7,539 nucleotides of DNA from an uncultured Blautia sp. (GCA_946538475.1 CAMNGN010000095.1:1-7539); one strand, 5' to 3'. Positions 1 through 6,636 are shown, numbered from the stretch's first letter. A program made the numbers and translations. Notes: generated from the sequence alone by a model not told the origin.

Positions 1-32
1 CTGACACCATAAAATTGATTTTATGGTGTCAG
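1..32. repeat. Perfect inverted repeat, 14-bp arms with 4-nt loop
   Basis: The left arm CTGACACCATAAAA (1-14) is the exact reverse complement of the right arm TTTTATGGTGTCAG (19-32), with loop TTGA between them. As RNA it would form a strong hairpin from either strand. The nearest T-run (42-47) starts nine bases after the stem, so it is not a textbook intrinsic terminator. It could still be the 3' hairpin of a gene lying left of the window, or a dimeric-protein operator. The symmetry is seen directly; the role is inferred. Confidence 0.7.
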
Positions 33-34
33 TA

Positions 35-59
35 CCGTGAATTTTTTGTGAACTCACGG
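35..59. repeat. Imperfect inverted repeat in the kinase leader
   Basis: CCGTGA (35-40) pairs with TCACGG (54-59). Two more A-T pairs follow after one mismatch, enclosing a T-rich loop. The same stretch carries a short direct repeat GTGAA at 37-41 and 48-52, 11 bp apart. It lies 8 bp downstream of the palindrome at 1-32 (after position 33-34) and upstream of the kinase gene, so it may be part of a regulatory region, but nothing identifies the factor. Confidence 0.35.
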
Positions 60-74
60 CAAACATAATATATG
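46..74 (+). promoter_or_regulatory. Weak candidate sigma-A promoter for the kinase-regulator pair
   Basis: A possible -35 TTGTGA (46-51) is followed after 17 bp by TATATG (69-74). Each matches four of six consensus bases. An overlapping CATAAT (64-69) is an alternative -10 without a well-placed -35. Some promoter is expected here because the two genes downstream start a cluster and a palindrome lies just upstream, but the matches are weak and this assignment is tentative. Confidence 0.25.
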
Positions 75-99
75 GAAAAGGAGCATAATTAATGATAAT

Positions 100-150
100 A
101 TGAAAAAGAGAAACAGGAAAAGGACACGCAGAGGGAGGAGCCGATCATGA
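100..150 (+). other. Possible 16-codon basic leader peptide ending on the kinase start
   Basis: An ATG at 100 opens a 16-codon frame, MKKRNRKRTRRGRSRS, whose TGA (148-150) overlaps the kinase ATG (147-149). The composition is probably just the by-product of purine-rich ribosome-binding sequence. The closest Shine-Dalgarno-like AAGGAG (78-83) is too far from it (16 bases) and fits better the minimal frame ATG-ATA-ATA-stop at 92-103. Expression is therefore doubtful; it is listed because a stop overlapping a downstream start is a layout used for translational coupling. Confidence 0.12.
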
Positions 151-1910
151 AAAAACGTATGTTCAGCCTGAAAAAACAAATCCTCAGCGCCACCTGGCTT
201 TTCATGACGGTGGTAGGACTTTTGCTGTGCCTTCTGCTTTATCATATGGTGCAGACATGGCAGCAGGATCAAAACGAGACCCGGGAAGAAAACCTGCAGG
301 CTTATATGAAGACACTGGAGACAAACTACTCTCAGCTCCACCGGATCGTGAAGGAAATTTACTCCGGGAACAGTGACTTTGCCGGTGTCGGGGTCTATCC
401 CTCAGTCGCGCAAAGATGGAATCATTTGTATAATCTTATGAATCTGATTCGTGTTCAGACAAAAGTCAATCAGGGACTCAGCGGCCTGTTCGTGTTTTAT
501 GATTCTTTTGAACATATGCAGTACGCAGTCAATCCGGATATTTCTTTTGAAGAAGTTCAGCTGTTGAAGACAGAAATCCGGGAGATTCTTTTGTCGTCAG
601 AACAGAACCTGATAGATAATGTAGAGGCTTCGGAGACGGAGAAATGGTACAGTCTGTTCTTCAAAAAGAACACTGCGGCAGTGGGCGGCTTCATCAGCCT
701 TACGGCCGGATTGCCCGACACAAAAGAATCAAACGCGGTATATGGTGTGGTGTACAACGGAGAGTTTTATCAAACCTGGCCGATCAACAGCGAAGAGGCA
801 GACAGTGATAATAGTCAGACTGCAGAGAAGATCGATTTTGCGGCCCTTCAGGCCGGGCGGAATATGACCGAAGGCAAAGCTGTATATTATCACAAAGGAA
901 ACAACGTAAACCTCTCGGTAGTCGAGATCCTCCCCAACAATATCTGGTTGTACGTGAATCGTATGCACCTGGCCTTCTTTACGCTGATCATCCTGTTCAT
1001 CATCGGGGTAATATGGACCCAACGGTTTGTATACAGGGAACTTTCCCGCCCCTTGCAGGATATGACCGAGGCACTGCAGAATATTCAGGCGGGCGAGTGG
1101 GAAGTCGATTTTTCCGCGCCGAACAGGATCACAGAGATCGATGACGTGAAGCAGTCCATCAGGCTTCTGCTGGCCGAGGTGGAACACTATAAGATTCGCT
1201 TCTACGAAGAAGAGCTGGAAAAAGCCCGCATTCACAGTCAATATCTTCAGATTCAGCTGGCCCCTCATTTTTACACGAACTGCCTCAAGAATGCTTACTA
1301 CATGCTTGCGCTCAAGGAATACGATCAGGCAGAAATTTTCCTTCAGCGCCTGTCGGTACATCTGCGCTACCTTCTGCAGCAGAACAGAAGCTTTGTACGG
1401 GTAAGAGAAGAGCTGGATTTTGTTCGAAATTATGCGGATATGCAGAAGCTTATGACCAGCAAGCCGCTCTCCTGCGAGATCACGGTGGACGAATCGGCGC
1501 AGGATAAACTGATCCCGATCATCTCGATTCAGACTTTTGTGGAAAACTCGATAAAATACGCGCGAAATGTGGATGGAAGCCTTCTGCAGATACAGATTTC
1601 AGTGAAGGACAGAAAAACGGAAGAAGGAAGCTTTCTTGACATTACGGTCCGCGACAATGGTCCGGGATATCCGGCAGAACTTTTGGATATTCTGAACAAC
1701 GGTGGGGATATCGGTGACAACAGGATGGGGATCGGCGTCCGGAACCTTCTGGAGCGCCTTCAGGTCGTCTATGCCGGAGAACAGAAGCCGGCATGGTATT
1801 TTGAGAACAGAAGCGGAGCGGTGAGCGAGCTGATCCTTCCGGAATATATAGAAGAGATTCACGATACAGAAAACAGAGAAGATCAGACAGCAGCGGAGGT
1901 GACGAAATGA
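147..1910 (+). CDS. Sensor histidine kinase, YesM-type, inner membrane
   Basis: This 587-residue protein is a membrane histidine kinase of the His_kinase/HATPase_c (YesM-like) family, expected to pass phosphate to the response regulator encoded next. A first membrane helix spans about residues 13-35. An extracellular sensor region of about 235 residues follows, then a second helix (about 272-290) and a HAMP linker (about 291-343). The H-box QLAPHFYTN places the phosphoacceptor at His374; the usual family form is close to QI-N-PHF-x-N. The ATP-binding domain shows the N-box FVENSIKYA (Asn467), DNGPGYP (503-509) and GIGVRNLLERL (528-538). All catalytic motifs are present, so it should be active. 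The start is set by GGGAGGAG (133-140), six bases before ATG. The stop overlaps the next start as ATGA, indicating translational coupling. The sensor region is not a domain I can name, and its ligand is unknown; a sugar-related signal is inferred only from the neighbouring transporter. Confidence 0.93.
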   Translation: MKKRMFSLKKQILSATWLFMTVVGLLLCLLLYHMVQTWQQDQNETREENLQAYMKTLETNYSQLHRIVKEIYSGNSDFAGVGVYPSVAQRWNHLYNLMNLIRVQTKVNQGLSGLFVFYDSFEHMQYAVNPDISFEEVQLLKTEIREILLSSEQNLIDNVEASETEKWYSLFFKKNTAAVGGFISLTAGLPDTKESNAVYGVVYNGEFYQTWPINSEEADSDNSQTAEKIDFAALQAGRNMTEGKAVYYHKGNNVNLSVVEILPNNIWLYVNRMHLAFFTLIILFIIGVIWTQRFVYRELSRPLQDMTEALQNIQAGEWEVDFSAPNRITEIDDVKQSIRLLLAEVEHYKIRFYEEELEKARIHSQYLQIQLAPHFYTNCLKNAYYMLALKEYDQAEIFLQRLSVHLRYLLQQNRSFVRVREELDFVRNYADMQKLMTSKPLSCEITVDESAQDKLIPIISIQTFVENSIKYARNVDGSLLQIQISVKDRKTEEGSFLDITVRDNGPGYPAELLDILNNGGDIGDNRMGIGVRNLLERLQVVYAGEQKPAWYFENRSGAVSELILPEYIEEIHDTENREDQTAAEVTK

Positions 1911-3013
1911 CAGTATTGCTTGTGGACGATCAGGAAAAGATACTGGAAGCAACAGAGAAGCTGGTAAACTGGGGTGGCCTGGGGGTGGATATCGTATATA
2001 CGGCGAACAGCGCCGCTGCAGCCAAAAAGATCCTGTCGGAGAAACCGGTGGACATCATGCTTACGGATATCGAGATGCCTCAGGAGGACGGCATTTCTCT
2101 GCAAAAATGGGTGCTGGAGAATTTCCCTTATGTGTACTGCATCTTTCTGACCTCTCACGCCGATTTCTCTTATGCGCAGGAAGCCCTGAAGAACAGGGCC
2201 TTCGACTATATCATACAGCCCGCAAGCATCCCGGATATCGAGGAAGCTATTAGAAAATGCATCAGAGCGCTGAAAGTTCGGGCGGATATCCTGCGGAAAA
2301 GTGATGGTTATGATGAGCTTACAGAGCAGGCAGAGATTCAGGAGGACAGAAAGCCTGACAGCGCTCGCTGGGGAAAGTGGATGATCCGGGGAGATTACAC
2401 CCTGGTGCGGAACCAGATCATAAATCTGCTGCGGCTTGCGGAGAGAGACGGATATCTCAGCACCGGTTATCGGCAGCAGATCATCCATGGAATCCTGGAG
2501 GCCCTTTCGGTGGCCTGCTATGAGAAAAAGAAAGATCTTTCGGAACTTTTCTCCGATACGTTCACCCATGAAGAAATGCTGCACAGCTATCACTCCGATA
2601 CAGAGCTTTTGAAGGCCGTGGACGACTGCATCCATGCACTGACATCCGACAAATCCAACGCTCAGGAGGACAGTGCCATGACGGCGGAAGAAAGAGTGCG
2701 GGAGGTTATAAGGTATCTGGAGGACAACATGGACAGAATGGTATCCAGAAGAGAAGCCGCACAATATGTATTTCTTAATGAAGACTATTTTTCACGTGTC
2801 TTTCGGAAAGAAACAGGCCTGGGCTACAAAGAATATGTACTGAGAACAAAGATGGATTATGCAGAAAAACTTCTTGCCAATACAAGCATACCGGTTACTC
2901 TGGTCGCCTCGAAAGTGGGGTACGAGAACTTCACCAATTTTTCGCAGATGTTCAAGAAGATTACCGGCATGGCACCGTCGGATTACCGCAAAAAGGCCGC
3001 AAACGAGAAATAG
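1907..3013 (+). CDS. Response regulator, REC plus AraC-type DNA-binding domain (YesN-type)
   Basis: This 368-residue cytoplasmic regulator is the partner of the kinase just upstream. The receiver domain covers about residues 1-122: acidic pair Asp7/Asp8, phosphoacceptor Asp54 in LTDIEMP, and switch Thr82 in LTSHAD. The lysine normally found in the DY-x-x-KP motif is Gln104 here (DYIIQP; codon CAG at 2216-2218). A variable linker of about 140 residues follows. The C-terminal AraC/XylS domain (about 262-365) has two helix-turn-helix units: SRREAAQYVFLNEDYFSRVF, then LVASKVGYENFTNFSQMFKK, ending in the family signature ITGMAPSDYRK. The start overlaps the kinase stop (ATGA) and is preceded by GGAGGT (1895-1900). 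It probably activates the binding-protein and permease genes downstream through the paired 21-bp-spaced repeats at 3020-3050 and 4704-4735; this is inference. No hairpin terminator is seen after the gene, so some transcripts may continue into the binding-protein gene. Confidence 0.93.
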   Translation: MTVLLVDDQEKILEATEKLVNWGGLGVDIVYTANSAAAAKKILSEKPVDIMLTDIEMPQEDGISLQKWVLENFPYVYCIFLTSHADFSYAQEALKNRAFDYIIQPASIPDIEEAIRKCIRALKVRADILRKSDGYDELTEQAEIQEDRKPDSARWGKWMIRGDYTLVRNQIINLLRLAERDGYLSTGYRQQIIHGILEALSVACYEKKKDLSELFSDTFTHEEMLHSYHSDTELLKAVDDCIHALTSDKSNAQEDSAMTAEERVREVIRYLEDNMDRMVSRREAAQYVFLNEDYFSRVFRKETGLGYKEYVLRTKMDYAEKLLANTSIPVTLVASKVGYENFTNFSQMFKKITGMAPSDYRKKAANEK

Positions 3014-3019
3014 ACCGAA

Positions 3020-3050
3020 GTCGGAAAATCAATAATCCGGGTCGGAAATC
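3020..3050 (+). promoter_or_regulatory. Putative AraC-type regulator operator, copy A
   Basis: Two direct half-sites, GTCGGAAAATC (3020-3030) and GTCGGAAATC (3041-3050), start exactly 21 bp apart, two helical turns, which is the spacing typical of AraC-family sites. A 21-bp segment here (3024-3044) recurs identically at 4708-4728 in front of the permease genes. It lies between the regulator gene and the binding-protein gene, 84 bp before the latter's start. The repeat is seen directly; binding by the response regulator encoded at 1907-3013 is inferred from position and architecture. Confidence 0.6.
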
Positions 3051-3053
3051 AGC

Positions 3054-3083
3054 TACTTTTTCACCACTGTAGGGGATAAACTG
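3054..3083 (+). promoter_or_regulatory. Candidate activator-dependent promoter of the binding-protein gene
   Basis: TACTTTT (3054-3060) and TAAACTG (3077-3083) also occur in front of the permease genes (4738-4744 and 4761-4767). They stand at the same distances from the upstream 21-bp repeat: 30 and 53 bp from its first base in both copies. TAAACT or the overlapping GATAAA could serve as -10. No good -35 hexamer is present, which fits a promoter needing an activator bound next to it. The rest of 3014-3133 is untranslated leader ending in AAAGGAG (3118-3124). Confidence 0.45.
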
Positions 3084-3133
3084 ATCTCAACAGAAAACAA
3101 AAAACCTCTACCGGACGAAAGGAGTAGAAAACG

Positions 3134-4597
3134 ATGAAAAAGGCTATGGCAGGCATTCTCGCAGCAGCTATGACAATGGGTACGATGATTCCGGCAGCAG
3201 CGGTTTCCGCATCCGACGTAACAACGGTTTCCCTTTGGATCCCCACTCTGGCAAGCTATACCGACGATGCAGTTGCATCGGTGGAAGAAGCCATCAACGC
3301 ATACATGAGCGAAAAGTATGGCGTGCAGATCGATCTGCAGTACATCGAGATCGGTAACTTTGAAAAGGCTGTCAACCTGGCAATGACCACAGATGAAGTG
3401 GATGTTACCTGCTACTTTACCGACGACGGTCAGCTGTCTACATATGTGGCAAACGGCCAGCTTCTGGATATCACCGATTACTTTGAAGGAGCTTCGGATG
3501 CACTCAAGGAGACATTTACAGACGCCGAGATCACTGCTTCCAGCATGAACGGCAGAATGTATGGCCTGGTACGTAAATATCAGTACGGTGGAAACGAAGT
3601 GGCTGTTCTCAATAAAGACATCGCCGAAGAACTGGGAATCGACGCAGCTTCGATCACTACAATGGATCAGCTTGAAGAAGTCCTGTATCAGGCACACGAA
3701 GCACATCCCGAGATTTATACAATGGTACCGCAGAGTGCAGCAGAGATGACCTGGGGCTGGGCAGCTATCTGTGACAGAGGAATCGGTCTTACCGGTTATG
3801 CATATGCTGACTGGGGAACCACAGAACTTAAGAGCCTTTTCGAGACAGACGGTTTTGCCGAGTTCTGCGGCTACACAAACAAATGGTACAATGACGGCCT
3901 GATCATGGCAGATGCTCTTAGCAACACAATGGAAGGCAGCACGATGGTAACGGCAGGGTCCGCTTTCTGCACACTGCATAACGCCGATATCGATCCGCTC
4001 GATAAGCTCTATCCGAATACCGTAGTGACCGGCGAGATCGCTCCGCCCCGCGCAGAGAGTATTGCTATCGGTAACCTTCAGTACGGAATCAGCGCAAACA
4101 GCGCACATCCGGACGAGTCCTTCACCGTTCTTGAAGCTCTGTACACAGATCCCGAATTTGCGACCCTGCTTTCCTATGGTATCGAAGGCGAGCACTATGT
4201 GCTGAACGACAAAGGCCGTGCAGAGTATCCCGAAGGAATGACCGCAGAGAATGAGCCTTATGGCGGTTTTGCAGCAACAGCAGCTTATCCCGACTTCTTG
4301 ATCCTTCCGGTCAAAGAAAGCGCTCTGTACGAAGATGCAAAGGCAACCGTAGAAGCATGGGATGAGAGTGTAGAAGTTTCTCCGGCTTTCGGTTTCTTCT
4401 ATGATACGACCGAGATGACAGATTTTGTCACTGCCTATATGAACCTTCAGGACAAATATATGAACGCCTGCATGACAGGCAGCGTAGCTCTTAACGATGT
4501 TCTTCCGCAGATCAAGTCCGAACTTGAGTCTATCGGATTCTATGAGGTTCTCGCTGATACCCAGGCTGCTCTGGATGAGTTCCTTGCAAACAAATAA
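3134..4597 (+). CDS. Extracellular solute-binding protein of a carbohydrate ABC transporter (LplA/DUF3502-like)
   Basis: This 487-residue secreted protein should capture the transported sugar outside the membrane and deliver it to the two permeases encoded downstream. It has a family-1 type binding fold: the mature start reads TTVSLWIPTL, with an acidic, aromatic-rich body. The C-terminal region, about 455-487 (LPQIKSELESIGFYEVLAD then ALDEFLANK), resembles the DUF3502 tail of LplA/YtcQ-type proteins, whose usual length (about 480-560) it matches. A signal peptide is clear: MKKAMAG, a hydrophobic alanine/methionine core, then a likely cut after Val-Ser-Ala (residue 26). There is no cysteine before about residue 95, so the lipobox that anchors most Gram-positive binding proteins is missing. 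AAAGGAG lies nine bases before ATG, and an in-frame TAG at 3125-3127 rules out a longer start. It is preceded by operator copy A and followed by two strong hairpins. The substrate is unknown; oligosaccharide is inferred from the neighbouring GH3 gene. Confidence 0.9.
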   Translation: MKKAMAGILAAAMTMGTMIPAAAVSASDVTTVSLWIPTLASYTDDAVASVEEAINAYMSEKYGVQIDLQYIEIGNFEKAVNLAMTTDEVDVTCYFTDDGQLSTYVANGQLLDITDYFEGASDALKETFTDAEITASSMNGRMYGLVRKYQYGGNEVAVLNKDIAEELGIDAASITTMDQLEEVLYQAHEAHPEIYTMVPQSAAEMTWGWAAICDRGIGLTGYAYADWGTTELKSLFETDGFAEFCGYTNKWYNDGLIMADALSNTMEGSTMVTAGSAFCTLHNADIDPLDKLYPNTVVTGEIAPPRAESIAIGNLQYGISANSAHPDESFTVLEALYTDPEFATLLSYGIEGEHYVLNDKGRAEYPEGMTAENEPYGGFAATAAYPDFLILPVKESALYEDAKATVEAWDESVEVSPAFGFFYDTTEMTDFVTAYMNLQDKYMNACMTGSVALNDVLPQIKSELESIGFYEVLADTQAALDEFLANK

Positions 4598-4610
4598 TAA
4601 TGAATGCTTG

Positions 4611-4640
4611 AGAAGGCCGGCGCGAATGCGCCGGCCTTCT
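4611..4640 (+). terminator. GC-rich hairpin after the binding-protein gene
   Basis: AGAAGGCCGGCGC (4611-4623) and GCGCCGGCCTTCT (4628-4640) form a perfect 13-bp stem with a GAAT loop, 13 bases after the binding-protein stop. No T-run follows, so it is a weak or partial terminator at best. It may instead protect the 3' end of the binding-protein transcript, as structured elements do between malE and malF in E. coli. Hairpin formation is seen in the sequence; the role is inferred. Confidence 0.6.
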
Positions 4641-4642
4641 TG

Positions 4643-4700
4643 GTGAAACAGGTGGAAAAACACAAAAGGACCATCCCCGTGTGTTTTCCACCTGTTTCAC
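4643..4700. repeat. Long 17-bp perfect inverted repeat between binding-protein and permease genes
   Basis: GTGAAACAGGTGGAAAA (4643-4659) is the exact reverse complement of TTTTCCACCTGTTTCAC (4684-4700). Past a single bulged A (4660), four more pairs form (CACA 4661-4664 with TGTG 4680-4683), leaving a loop of about 15 bases. It begins two bases after the preceding GC-rich hairpin and ends three bases before operator copy B. No T-run follows it. Together with its neighbour it makes a double structural barrier between the two transcription units. Confidence 0.65.
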
Positions 4701-4703
4701 TAT

Positions 4704-4735
4704 GTCAGAAAATCAATAATCCGGGTCGCAAAATG
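4704..4735 (+). promoter_or_regulatory. Putative AraC-type regulator operator, copy B
   Basis: Half-sites GTCAGAAAATC (4704-4714) and GTCGCAAAATG (4725-4735) start 21 bp apart, as in copy A. The 21-bp core 4708-4728 is identical to 3024-3044. The site lies 77 bp before the first permease start, close to the 84 bp of copy A. Its presence here suggests that the permease genes have their own regulated promoter in addition to any read-through from the binding-protein gene. Confidence 0.6.
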
Positions 4736-4737
4736 GA

Positions 4738-4767
4738 TACTTTTCACAGCGTGCAAAGGCTAAACTG
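4738..4767 (+). promoter_or_regulatory. Candidate activator-dependent promoter of the permease genes
   Basis: TACTTTT (4738-4744) and TAAACTG (4761-4767) sit at the same offsets from the operator as in copy A. TAAACT is the candidate -10, and no convincing -35 is present. The following leader resembles that of the binding-protein gene: both contain GAAAACAA and end in a CGG-x-GAAAGGAG ribosome-binding region. The whole module of about 100 bp therefore looks like an old duplication. Confidence 0.45.
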
Positions 4768-4812
4768 GAACCATAGAAAGAAAACAAGTTCGGTGAAAGG
4801 AGCGGAGCACAA

Positions 4813-5733
4813 ATGAAGCAAAAGACAAAGAAAAAAGCCGGTTGGAAAAGCGTTTTCCGCCACTGGGAGCTGTACGCGATGATGGTCCCGGGACTTATAT
4901 ACCTGATCGTCAACAACTACATCCCCATGGCGGGCCTGGTCGTGGCTTTCAAGAATTATAACTACAAAGAAGGTATCTGGGGCAGCGCCTGGTGCGGACT
5001 GAAAAACTTCAAGTTCCTTTTTAACACCAGAGACGCAGGCCTGATGATCCGAAACACCCTGGGTTATAACCTGATCTTCATCATCACGGGAACCGTCTTC
5101 GCTATCATTGTTGCGATCGTGCTTAACGAGATCAGAGCCTCTCTTCCCAAGAAGATCTATCAGATATTCATCCTGATCCCGTACCTGATCTCCATGGTAG
5201 TCGTGAGTTATATCGCATTTGCTTTCCTGAGCACAGACGCCGGCTTCATCAACAAGGCGATGGGAACCAGGACCAACTGGTACATGACACCCAAGTACTG
5301 GCCTGCGATCTTCGTGATCATCAATCTCTGGAAGAGTTTTGGATACAACAGCATCATCTACTACGCAACGGTTATCGGAATAGATTCTTCCCTGTATGAA
5401 GCAGCAGTAGTTGACGGTGCTTCCAGATGGCAGAGGATCTGGCACGTGACACTGCCGGGGCTCCGGCCGACGATCATCACCATGACGCTTCTGGCAATCG
5501 GACGTGTATTCTACTCTGACTTTGGTCTGTTCTATCAGGTTCCGCAGAATTCCGGACTTCTGTACGATGTGACCACAACCATCGATGTATACGTATATAA
5601 AGGACTTATGCTCCTCAACGATGTGGGACGCTCCGCCGCGGCAGGTTTCTTCCAGTCTATCTGCGGATTTATCCTGGTCCTCACCGCAAATCTTGTAGTA
5701 AACAAAGTTGACAAAGACAACGCCCTGTTCTGA
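4813..5733 (+). CDS. Carbohydrate ABC transporter permease, LplB-type
   Basis: This 306-residue inner-membrane protein is one half of the sugar channel, pairing with the permease encoded next and receiving substrate from the binding protein upstream. It has a short basic cytoplasmic N-terminus (MKQKTKKKAGWK) and six predicted membrane helices (about 19-42, 84-105, 115-139, 163-187, 217-233 and 275-297). The cytoplasmic EAA loop EAAVVDGASRWQRIWHVTLP (196-215) is where the ABC ATPase docks. Length and motifs are normal for the LplB/YtcP-like group. No ATPase gene lies in the window; related Firmicutes systems share a housekeeping ATPase such as MsmX. The start is preceded by AAAGGAG (4796-4802), with a second GGAG closer in. 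It is the first gene after operator copy B and lies 15 bp before the second permease gene, so the two are surely co-transcribed. Confidence 0.94.
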   Translation: MKQKTKKKAGWKSVFRHWELYAMMVPGLIYLIVNNYIPMAGLVVAFKNYNYKEGIWGSAWCGLKNFKFLFNTRDAGLMIRNTLGYNLIFIITGTVFAIIVAIVLNEIRASLPKKIYQIFILIPYLISMVVVSYIAFAFLSTDAGFINKAMGTRTNWYMTPKYWPAIFVIINLWKSFGYNSIIYYATVIGIDSSLYEAAVVDGASRWQRIWHVTLPGLRPTIITMTLLAIGRVFYSDFGLFYQVPQNSGLLYDVTTTIDVYVYKGLMLLNDVGRSAAAGFFQSICGFILVLTANLVVNKVDKDNALF

Positions 5734-5748
5734 GAAAGGAGAGAAAAA

Positions 5749-6636
5749 ATGGTACAGCATGATAAACTCCAACAGACATTGATGCATATCCTGATGATAG
5801 CCCTGGTTCTTTGCTGTGTACTTCCGTTCCTCCTTATGGTGATGGCTTCTTTCACTGAAGAACAGACGCTGATCCGCAACGGCTACAGTTTTTTCCCGGA
5901 AAAATTCAGCCTGGAGACATATCAGTACATCCTCCGCAGCGCAAAAACGATCTTCCGCGGTTACGGAATGACGATCCTGGTGACAGTGATCGGAACCGTC
6001 AGCAACCTGGCAATGACAGTACTGTTTGCTTACCCGCTCTCCAGAAGAGACCTGCCGTACAGAAACGTACTTTCTTTCATCCTGTTCTTCACCATGCTGT
6101 TCAACGGCGGTCTGGTACCGACCTACATGATGTATGCAAATACGTTCCACATTAAGAACACGATCTTTGCGCTCCTGATCCCCAATCTGATGATGAACGC
6201 ATTTTACGTGATCATGATGAGGTCCTTCTTTACCACCAGCATTCCGGAGTCCCTCATCGAAGCAGCCAAACTGGACGGTGCAAGCGAGATGAAGATCCTG
6301 CTGCAGGTGATCCTACCGCTTTCCAAGCCGATGATCGTCACGCTGGTACTGATGGTCGGATTGAATTACTGGAACGACTGGATGAACGGAATGTACTATG
6401 TGACGGACAACAGTCTGAACACGATCCAGATGATCCTGAACAATATGATCCAGAACGTGGAATTCCTTTCCAAGAGCGCAAGTGTAATGGGAAGCGATGC
6501 GGCTATGATCAAGATGCCCACGGTCGGTATCCGTATGGCAATCGCGGTGATCGCAGTACTTCCGGTAATGGTGATCTATCCGTTCCTCCAGAAATATTTT
6601 GTTAAAGGCATCGTGGTCGGCGGTGTAAAAGGATAA
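5749..6636 (+). CDS. Carbohydrate ABC transporter permease, LplC-type (MalG/AraQ-like)
   Basis: This 295-residue protein is the second membrane subunit of the sugar transporter. It has six predicted helices (about 12-34, 75-96, 107-128, 138-158, 190-206 and 261-280). The EAA loop EAAKLDGASEMKILLQVILP (171-190) contacts the ATPase. Two features are typical of the LplC subgroup: FNGGLVPTYMM (118-128) and the C-terminal signature YPFLQKYFVKGIVVGGVKG (277-295). The C-terminus is complete and ends in the family's usual VKG. AAAGGAG (5735-5741) lies seven bases before ATG, and only 15 bp separate it from the first permease stop. A hairpin with a T-tract follows at 6651-6692, marking the likely main end of the permease transcript. 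Confidence 0.94.
   Translation: MVQHDKLQQTLMHILMIALVLCCVLPFLLMVMASFTEEQTLIRNGYSFFPEKFSLETYQYILRSAKTIFRGYGMTILVTVIGTVSNLAMTVLFAYPLSRRDLPYRNVLSFILFFTMLFNGGLVPTYMMYANTFHIKNTIFALLIPNLMMNAFYVIMMRSFFTTSIPESLIEAAKLDGASEMKILLQVILPLSKPMIVTLVLMVGLNYWNDWMNGMYYVTDNSLNTIQMILNNMIQNVEFLSKSASVMGSDAAMIKMPTVGIRMAIAVIAVLPVMVIYPFLQKYFVKGIVVGGVKG

Noticed and set aside
3014..3060. CCGA-AG-TCGG at 3015-3024 as a terminator after the regulator gene
   Set aside because: The arms are only 4 bp with a two-base loop and no T-tract; the bases are better explained as part of the first operator half-site.
3053..4663. Long open frame of 536 codons on the minus strand over the binding-protein gene
   Set aside because: It lies opposite a clearly coding gene, is rich in Cys and His with no recognisable domain or ribosome binding site, and is explained by the codon bias of the + strand gene.
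4604..4816. Open frame of 70 codons between the binding-protein and permease genes
   Set aside because: It runs through both hairpins and operator copy B, has no ribosome binding site, and overlaps the permease start.
4744..6150. Open frame of 468 codons on the minus strand over the permease genes
   Set aside because: The translation is rich in charged residues, Asp, His and Gln, without family motifs; it mirrors the hydrophobic codons of the two permeases on the + strand.
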